This document shows, piece after piece, positions 59,043-64,000 of a DNA stretch of 64,000 nt. The stretch comes from UBA1081 sp045535305 (GTDB lineage: Bacteria; Bacillota; Clostridia; Oscillospirales; Acutalibacteraceae). The notes below the pieces were generated by a model. The model was not told where the DNA came from. It did not search any database and was given only the letters and a program-made list of their open reading frames with translations. A program made the position numbers and the translations under genes. The DNA lies in the NCBI GenBank assembly GCA_045535305.1, contig JAZSLJ010000034.1:1-64000 (forward strand). The letters are read 5' to 3'. Numbering within the stretch: position 1 is the stretch's first letter; each line of letters starts with the position of its first letter.

Positions 59043-59080
59043 AAAATCCTGCCGAAAAGAATCGACAGGATTTTCGTTTT
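59043..59080. terminator. bidirectional terminator between nitroreductase and ybjQ-like genes
   Basis: AAAATCCTG (59043-59051) with CAGGATTTT (59066-59074), inner CG/CG pair, T-rich on both strands. Confidence 0.85.
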
Positions 59081-59098
59081 GATTACAATTTTTTTATT

Positions 59099-59410
59099 TT
59101 ATATAAATTTCACGGCTGTACCGTAGGCAATAACCTCAGCCGCACCCTGCATAACAGCCGCAGATGCATAACGGATGTTAACAACCGCATCAGCACCAAG
59201 CTGTTCTGCCTCTTCAACCATTCGTTTAGTTGCAAGAGCACGGGCTTCATTCATCATCTGGTTATAAGCCTTTAATTCGCCGCCCACAAGGGTCTTAAAG
59301 CTCTGTGTAATATCTTTTCCGATATTTTTGCTTTGAATTGTGCTACCACGCACCAAACCCAACATTTCAAATTCCTTGCCTGTGATGTAATCAGTATTTA
59401 CTAAGATCAT
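59099..59410 (-). CDS. YbjQ/UPF0145-family protein
   Basis: This 103-aa protein starts MILVNTDYITGKEFE and contains GADAVVNIRYASAAVM and a GTAV ending, the YbjQ pattern, a homopentameric fold of unknown role once labelled heavy-metal-binding. ATG 59410 follows AGGAG at 11 bases; a GTG at 59422 is also possible. It overlaps the end of the gene at 59391. Confidence 0.88.
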   Translation of the reverse strand: MILVNTDYITGKEFEMLGLVRGSTIQSKNIGKDITQSFKTLVGGELKAYNQMMNEARALATKRMVEEAEQLGADAVVNIRYASAAVMQGAAEVIAYGTAVKFI

Positions 59411-59615
59411 CTTCTTCGCCACTCCTTATTTCTTTTATTCTTTCAATACATACATAAACAGTAACTGCCGCAAACGCAACAGGAACAATGCCCAAAAGGT
59501 ATTTTAACCATCCGGTTACCAATGTAATCAAAAAACCAAAATACACAATAAAATACAGTATCAGAAACACCGTAACAATTATCGGGGCAATCAACTTTTT
59601 AAAATTTCTTTTCAT
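59391..59615 (-). CDS. small two-helix membrane protein
   Basis: This 74-aa protein has a basic start (MKRNFKKLIAP), two hydrophobic helices and a charged tail (RIKEIRSGEEDDLSKY). GGGGG stands seven bases before the chosen ATG and only one base before the in-frame ATG at 59621. It overlaps the YbjQ-like gene, so they are co-translated. Not recognised. Confidence 0.78.
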   Translation of the reverse strand: MKRNFKKLIAPIIVTVFLILYFIVYFGFLITLVTGWLKYLLGIVPVAFAAVTVYVCIERIKEIRSGEEDDLSKY

Positions 59616-59714
59616 AAGCATTCCCCCTTGTATATATTAATAATACCACTTTTCTTCGGTTTTTTCAAGTGTTGTTTGAGTTTTTGGCCGCTGCGTTCAA
59701 TTTCGTTTTTTTAC

Positions 59715-59892
59715 AAAAAATCACGGCGGAGCCGTGTATATCATCAATTTCATAGAAATTGCATATCATCAAAACAAAGTTTTGCATATCATCATTGCGA
59801 AAGTGAGATACAGCCTGCGGCTGATGATATACACCTACGGCGATGATATACACGCTGATGCGTGATGATATACCATTGCTTTCGCAATGGAT
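59715..59892. repeat. composite hairpin array with TATATCATC linkers
   Basis: A stretch of about 180 bp made of consecutive small hairpins: CACGGC/GCCGTG (59722-59736), CAATTT/AAATTG, CAAAAC/GTTTTG, CAGCC/GGCTG, CACGC/GCGTG and CCATTGC/GCAATGG (ending 59890). They are joined by TATATCATC or CATATCATC in the left part and by GATGATATA in the right part, so the whole is also roughly palindromic. It lies next to the tRNA terminator and fills the gene-free stretch 59616-59893. Confidence 0.8.
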
Positions 59893-59893
59893 A

Positions 59894-59926
59894 AAAAATA
59901 AGACGGTCAAAAGACCGTCTTATTTT
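59894..59926 (-). terminator. terminator of the serine tRNA pair
   Basis: AAAAATAAGACGGTC and GACCGTCTTATTTTT form a 15-bp stem with a 4-base loop; the T-run follows on the minus strand. Confidence 0.92.
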
Positions 59927-60020
59927 TGGCGGAGAAGGAGAGACTCGAACTCTCGCGCCGGGGTTTAGCCGACCTACGCCCTTAGCAGGGGCGCCTCGTC
60001 ACCAACTTGAGTACTTCTCC
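59927..60020 (-). tRNA. tRNA-Ser (anticodon GCU)
   Basis: 94 nt including an encoded CCA. Acceptor GGAGAAG/CTTCTCC with discriminator G, anticodon loop CTGCTAA giving GCT, a long variable arm typical of serine tRNAs, and T-loop GTTCGAGTC. It reads AGC/AGU codons. Confidence 0.95.
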
Positions 60021-60056
60021 ATTGGTAACTTTTGCAAGTTATTAAATAAAAAAAAG

Positions 60057-60147
<91 letters not shown>

Positions 60148-60161
60148 ATAAATGCTTGATT

Positions 60162-60190
60162 ATAATATCACAATTTGACCACTTTGTCAA
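60162..60190 (-). promoter_or_regulatory. promoter of the serine tRNA pair
   Basis: TTGACA (60190-60185), 17 bp, TATTAT (60167-60162) on the minus strand; start expected about 8 bases before the first tRNA. Confidence 0.75.
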
Positions 60191-60203
60191 TACCTTTTTT
60201 GCG

Positions 60204-61043
60204 TTATTTTTTTACACGCATTGAAATATCAAATGCTTTTACCGAATGAGTTACGGCACCCATTGAAATAATATCCACGCCTGCCTGTGCGACTGTTCTT
60301 ATATTATCAAGAGTTACGTTGCCCGAAGCCTCGGTAAGTGCTTTACCGCCGATAATATCAACAGCCTCTTTCATCTGTTCGAGTGTCATATTATCAAGCA
60401 TAATAATATCTGCACCTGCATTGACTGCCTCTTTAACTTCGTCGAGAGTGCGGGTTTCGACCTCAATTTTAACGGTATGACCGATTTTTTTGCGGAGTGT
60501 TTCAACAGTTTTTGTGATTCCGCCGCCTGCATCGATATGATTATCCTTAAGCATAGCCGCATCGGAAAGGTTATAACGGTGATTATGACCGCCGCCGCAG
60601 GTTACTGCATATTTCTGAATTGCACGCAGTCCGGGAAGAGTTTTTCTTGTATCGGCAATAGATGTACCTGTACCCTCAACAGCTTTAACTGCCGCATTTG
60701 TCATGGTTGCAACACCGGACATATGCTGTAAAAGGTTAAGTGCAGTTCTCTCGCCCTCAAGCAATTTAAGTGTTTTACCGCTGAATTCGGCAATCAAGTC
60801 CCCTGCCTTAAGCTCGTCGCCGTCGTGCTTGTACAGCGTGTACTCAAACGTGTTATCAAGCAGAGAAAATACTCTCATTGCAATATCAATACCGCAAAGA
60901 ACACCGTCTGCCTTTGATACAAAATATGCCTGAGTTCTGTTATCATCGCCGAAAAGATAAGCCGACGAAACGTCTATATAATTTATATCCTCTGTAATTG
61001 CCTTTTTGATAAGCTCATCAACATAAAAATCGGGAAGTATCAT
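60204..61043 (-). CDS. nadC: nicotinate-nucleotide pyrophosphorylase
   Basis: NadC converts quinolinate and PRPP to nicotinate mononucleotide in NAD synthesis. The 279-aa protein has ADTRKTLPGLR (quinolinate and PRPP-binding Arg/Lys), GGGHNHRYNL, and the barrel motifs KIEVETRTL and DIIMLDNMT. It overlaps nadB by 4 bp. nadA is not in the window. Confidence 0.96.
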   Translation of the reverse strand: MILPDFYVDELIKKAITEDINYIDVSSAYLFGDDNRTQAYFVSKADGVLCGIDIAMRVFSLLDNTFEYTLYKHDGDELKAGDLIAEFSGKTLKLLEGERTALNLLQHMSGVATMTNAAVKAVEGTGTSIADTRKTLPGLRAIQKYAVTCGGGHNHRYNLSDAAMLKDNHIDAGGGITKTVETLRKKIGHTVKIEVETRTLDEVKEAVNAGADIIMLDNMTLEQMKEAVDIIGGKALTEASGNVTLDNIRTVAQAGVDIISMGAVTHSVKAFDISMRVKK

Positions 61044-62521
61044 CTGTCATCCACCTCGTTAAGAATTATGTGTGCCGCAGTAGCCATACTTAAAATTTCG
61101 CAAAGCTCTGTTGTTATTGCAAAATTTCCGTTTTTCAGCCTGCTGAGAATGTTATCTATACGTATTCTGCCTGAACGGATTTTGCCGTTGTCGGGCAATA
61201 CGAAATATCCGCGCTGAAGAATCTCTCTTATCTCTGTTTTAACGCCCTTGGGAATAGGTGCGCCGCCCTCAATTTTTTCAACGGGACTGGGATATTCACC
61301 CACCGTGGGGAATCCTGCCGCCATACAGCGTTTTATATCCTGTGCGGCTCTGCGTGAAAACACAAGAGCTTCTAAAAGTGAGTTACTTGCAAGTCTGTTT
61401 TTGCCGTGAACGCCTGTATTTGCACATTCACCTGCCGCATAAAGTCTTGGCACAGATGTTTTTGCATCTATATCCGTTTCAATTCCGCCCATAAGATAGT
61501 GCTGACAGGGGAAAATCGGGATTAAATCCTTAGTCATATCAACACCGTAGCGCATACATCCCTCATATATACCGGGAAAACGCCATTTTACAAATTCGGG
61601 GTCTTCATGGGTGATATCAAGATAAAAATTATTACTGCCTGTTCGTCTGCTTTCGAGGATAATGGACTTTGAAACCACATCTCTGGGTGCTAATTCAAGT
61701 CTTTCATCATATCTGTGCATAAAGCGTTCCTTGTGGCAGTTAAGAAGCACAGCACCCTCACCTCTTACAGATTCGCTGATAAGAAACTGCTCGCCGTTAT
61801 CGGAATTAAATGCCGTGGGGTGAAACTGAATATAGCTTAAATTTTTGATTTTTGCACCAAGCTCATATGCGATTCTTATACCGTCGCCGGTAGCTGTTTT
61901 AGGGTTTGTGGTATACTTGTAAATTCTGCCGATACCGCCTGTGCAAAGGATACAGTAACTGCAGAAAACGCTGCCGATTTTGCCATCCTTGATAATATCC
62001 GCTCTGAAGCCGCTTTTAACTCTTGAAAGAGAATAAAGTGCAGTATTTGCGCTGATTTCAATATTATTATGTTTTTCGGTTTCCTTTAAAAGCTTGCGTA
62101 CCATTTCCGCACCTGTGGAATCCTTATAATGCATGATTCTGCGTCTGCAATGGCCACCCTCAAGAGTTTTGTCAAGTGTTCCGTCTTCATTACGGTCAAA
62201 CTCAACGCCCATATTATCCATAATATTCCTTACATCGTCGGGACCTTCACGCACAAGCACGTCAACGGCTTCAATATCGTTAGCCTGACCGCCTGCAATC
62301 ATTGTATCCTGAATATGCAAATCGTAACTGTCGTCCTCTAAATCAAGAACTGCCGCAACGCCGCCCTGTGCAAGATTGCTGTTTGAAACGTTGCTCTCGT
62401 ACTTTGACAGCATAAGCACACTCGTTGAATCGGCAAACTGCAGTGATGCATACATTCCCGCAACACCGCTGCCTACAACAAGCACATCATATATTTTTTT
62501 ATCTGTAAGAAAGCTATCCAT
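61040..62521 (-). CDS. nadB: L-aspartate oxidase
   Basis: NadB oxidises aspartate to iminoaspartate, first step of de novo NAD synthesis. The 493-aa flavoprotein shows the FAD motif VVGSGVAGMYAS, SNLAQGGVAAVL, the substrate region HFHP-like IQFHPTAF and LYAAGECANTGVHGKNRLAS. AAGGTGATT precedes the ATG. It is first in the nadB-nadC operon; an extended -10 (TGTTATACT) about 45 bases upstream may be its promoter. Confidence 0.96.
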   Translation of the reverse strand: MDSFLTDKKIYDVLVVGSGVAGMYASLQFADSTSVLMLSKYESNVSNSNLAQGGVAAVLDLEDDSYDLHIQDTMIAGGQANDIEAVDVLVREGPDDVRNIMDNMGVEFDRNEDGTLDKTLEGGHCRRRIMHYKDSTGAEMVRKLLKETEKHNNIEISANTALYSLSRVKSGFRADIIKDGKIGSVFCSYCILCTGGIGRIYKYTTNPKTATGDGIRIAYELGAKIKNLSYIQFHPTAFNSDNGEQFLISESVRGEGAVLLNCHKERFMHRYDERLELAPRDVVSKSIILESRRTGSNNFYLDITHEDPEFVKWRFPGIYEGCMRYGVDMTKDLIPIFPCQHYLMGGIETDIDAKTSVPRLYAAGECANTGVHGKNRLASNSLLEALVFSRRAAQDIKRCMAAGFPTVGEYPSPVEKIEGGAPIPKGVKTEIREILQRGYFVLPDNGKIRSGRIRIDNILSRLKNGNFAITTELCEILSMATAAHIILNEVDDR

Positions 62522-62609
62522 AAAATCACCTTATTACATAATCACCCTATTATTCAATAGTATAACACACTTTCGGAATTATTTAAATATTTTTTTAAAT
62601 GAATTTTTA

Positions 62610-62638
62610 TTGCAATAGGGTGCACAATATGGTAAAAT
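62610..62638 (+). promoter_or_regulatory. promoter of hflX
   Basis: TTGCAA (62610-62615), 17 bp, TAAAAT (62633-62638), close to the start codon. Confidence 0.65.
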
Positions 62639-62654
62639 TAAATAGGTGATAACT

Positions 62655-63917
62655 TTGGCTTCATTTTTTGAAATAGAAGATAAACAGGAAGTCTGTATAC
62701 TCGTCAGCGTTGATACAGGCGAGTTTGATGCAGAAGCTTCCATTGATGAGCTTGAAGAACTTGCTCACACCGCAGGCGCATCGGTTTTTGCAAAGCTTAT
62801 ACAAAGACGCGACCGCCCCGACAATGCCACATATCTTGGCGAAGGTAAGCTTTTTGAGCTTAAAAATATATGCATTAACAACGACATTGACCTGCTGATT
62901 TTTGACGGCGAGCTTACTCCCTCTCAGCAGAGAAACATTGAAAATTACACCGACATAAGAGTAATTGACCGCACGATGCTCATTCTTGACATTTTTGCAC
63001 TCAACGCAAGAACAAGCGAGGGCAAATTACAGGTTGAGCTTGCACAGCTTAAATATTCACTCCCCCGATTAGGCGGCAAAGGCACACAATTATCAAGGCT
63101 GGGCGGCGGTATAGGCACAAGAGGCCCAGGTGAATCGAAGCTTGAATCCGACAGAAGACATATTCACAGGCGCATTGACGCATTGGAAGAAAATTTAAAA
63201 AATCTGTCAAAAAGACGAAATCTTATGCGACAGAGAAGAAAGAAAAACTCCGTTACAACCGTTGCAATAGTAGGCTACACAAACGCAGGCAAGTCAACAC
63301 TCCTAAACGCGCTGACCGATGCGGGCGTACTTGCAGAAAACAAGCTTTTTGCAACACTCGACCCCACATCAAGAGCACTAAAGCTCCCCGACGGCAGAAG
63401 CGTATTGCTTGTTGACACGGTAGGCTTTATTTCAAGGCTACCCCACGACCTTGTTGAAGCGTTCAAATCAACTCTTGAAGAGGTTGTTTACGCCGACCTT
63501 ATACTCAACGTATGCGATGCATCCGACCCCGATTTTGAGGAGCATATTCACGTAACAAAACAGGTTATATCCGACCTCGGTGCAGGCACAAAGCCCGTTC
63601 TCACCGTTTATAACAAGTGCGACAAGAATCCCACATTAAGATTTTTCGGTGAATCGGGAAATGATGTAAGAATATCGGCTCTTCACAAAATCGGGCTTGA
63701 TAAAATGCTTACAAAAATGTGCCTGATGCTCGAAAATACAAGGCGACAGGTAAAACTTCTTATTCCCTACTCCGATGGCTCAATTGCATCAAAAATACGC
63801 AAGCAGGGTGCAGTTTTACAGGAAGAATACCGCGATGACGGTCTTTTTATTGAGGCTATTTTAGACGGTGTATTTCTCAATGGCATAAAAAACTATATTC
63901 TTCCCGAAGAAGAATAA
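62655..63917 (+). CDS. hflX: ribosome-splitting GTPase HflX
   Basis: HflX splits stalled 70S ribosomes. The 420-aa protein has the N-terminal HflX domain (NDIDLLIFDGELTPSQQRNI, VIDRTMLILDIFA), the glycine-rich RLGGGIGTRGPGE, and a GTPase domain with G1 GYTNAGKST, G3 DTVGF and G4 NKCDK. The start looks like TTG 62655, after AGGTGAT; a GTG nine bases upstream lies in that site. The next gene follows after 18 bases. Confidence 0.93.
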   Translation: MASFFEIEDKQEVCILVSVDTGEFDAEASIDELEELAHTAGASVFAKLIQRRDRPDNATYLGEGKLFELKNICINNDIDLLIFDGELTPSQQRNIENYTDIRVIDRTMLILDIFALNARTSEGKLQVELAQLKYSLPRLGGKGTQLSRLGGGIGTRGPGESKLESDRRHIHRRIDALEENLKNLSKRRNLMRQRRKKNSVTTVAIVGYTNAGKSTLLNALTDAGVLAENKLFATLDPTSRALKLPDGRSVLLVDTVGFISRLPHDLVEAFKSTLEEVVYADLILNVCDASDPDFEEHIHVTKQVISDLGAGTKPVLTVYNKCDKNPTLRFFGESGNDVRISALHKIGLDKMLTKMCLMLENTRRQVKLLIPYSDGSIASKIRKQGAVLQEEYRDDGLFIEAILDGVFLNGIKNYILPEEE

Positions 63918-63935
63918 TATAAAGGAGATTAAATT

Positions 63936-64000
63936 ATGGATAAGTATTTAATTATCAATGCAGACGACTTTGGCATGTGCCACGCGCACAATGTGGCAAC
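63936..64000 (+). CDS. ChbG/YdjC-family carbohydrate deacetylase, 5' end only
   Basis: The first 21 codons are visible, MDKYLIINADDFGMCHAHNV, before the window ends. INADDFGMC is the conserved first strand and metal motif of YdjC/ChbG proteins, which deacetylate chito-oligosaccharides or other small glycans. AAAGGAG lies before the ATG. Probably co-transcribed with hflX. Confidence 0.82.
   Translation, partial: MDKYLIINADDFGMCHAHNVA

Noticed and set aside
59715..59892. CRISPR array
   Set aside because: Repeats are inverted, the linker is only 9 bases, segment lengths differ and each segment is itself a hairpin; no cas gene is near.

Overview
The window reads as chromosomal DNA of an anaerobic, low-to-mid GC Firmicute of the class Clostridia, most likely a gut Oscillospiraceae/Ruminococcaceae-type organism. 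The grounds are the Firmicute housekeeping set (LonA, YsxC, AddAB, TrmK-Nif3-RqcH, HflX, class A RNase P RNA), secreted proteins with Ruminococcus-style dockerins, a PFL-activase-like radical SAM protein, strong GGAGG-type ribosome binding sites and many near-consensus sigma-A promoters. No species is assigned. There is no phage, insertion sequence, integrase or CRISPR array. Many naive start codons lie upstream of the real one; I moved starts to fit the ribosome binding site and family length.

Layout. 1-5.0 kb: rpoB (cut by the window edge) head-to-head with guaB, then a TM2 protein. 5-9.3 kb: a dockerin-bearing polysaccharide deacetylase, a nucleoside deoxyribosyltransferase and two CobW/G3E GTPases. 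9.5-10.8 kb: a secreted protein with an amphipathic tail. 10.9-15.2 kb: lon-ysxC-lysA. 15.4-17.7 kb: an ABC-FtsX transporter. 17.9-22.3 kb: a GtaA-like protein and a large dockerin protein. 22.6-28.3 kb: a purine salvage operon (xpt, BMP lipoprotein, ATPase, two permeases). 28.4-32.7 kb: tiny amphipathic peptide genes, an unknown three-gene cluster, a phosphodiesterase, a DUF5058 membrane pair and an AbrB-like regulator. 32.7-37.6 kb: a secreted protein, a penicillin-binding protein, CorA with a leader ORF, and a radical SAM protein. 37.7-45.1 kb: mscL and addB-addA. 45.3-52.6 kb: rnpB and a six-gene operon (glycosyltransferase, DUF1858, trmK, nif3, rqcH, glycosidase). 52.7-56.6 kb: a small unknown gene and a metal operon (ArsR sensor, HMA protein, P-type ATPase, nfo). 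56.7-64 kb: flavoprotein, nitroreductase, YbjQ, two serine tRNAs, nadB-nadC, hflX and the start of a ChbG/YdjC deacetylase.

Working together: the purine operon would import nucleosides and salvage xanthine, with guaB and the deoxyribosyltransferase acting on the same pools. The ArsR operon looks like Zn/Cd/Pb efflux with a metal-dependent DNA repair nuclease added. lon-ysxC-lysA and trmK-nif3-rqcH are ordinary Firmicute clusters.

Most unusual observations: (1) a 19-codon ORF starting Met-Glu-Pro-Asp between a promoter and corA, resembling the enterobacterial MgtL magnesium-sensing leader peptide; (2) six modular palindromic elements sharing 13-bp ends (AAACAATAATTTA) but with different interiors, often abutting stop codons or promoters; (3) three very short genes for amphipathic helices, two with clear promoters and all with terminators, resembling the tail of a secreted protein nearby; (4) a composite array of small hairpins linked by TATATCATC beside the serine tRNAs; (5) two ArsR-type operators placed on one promoter; (6) a perfect 12-bp inverted repeat bracketing another promoter.
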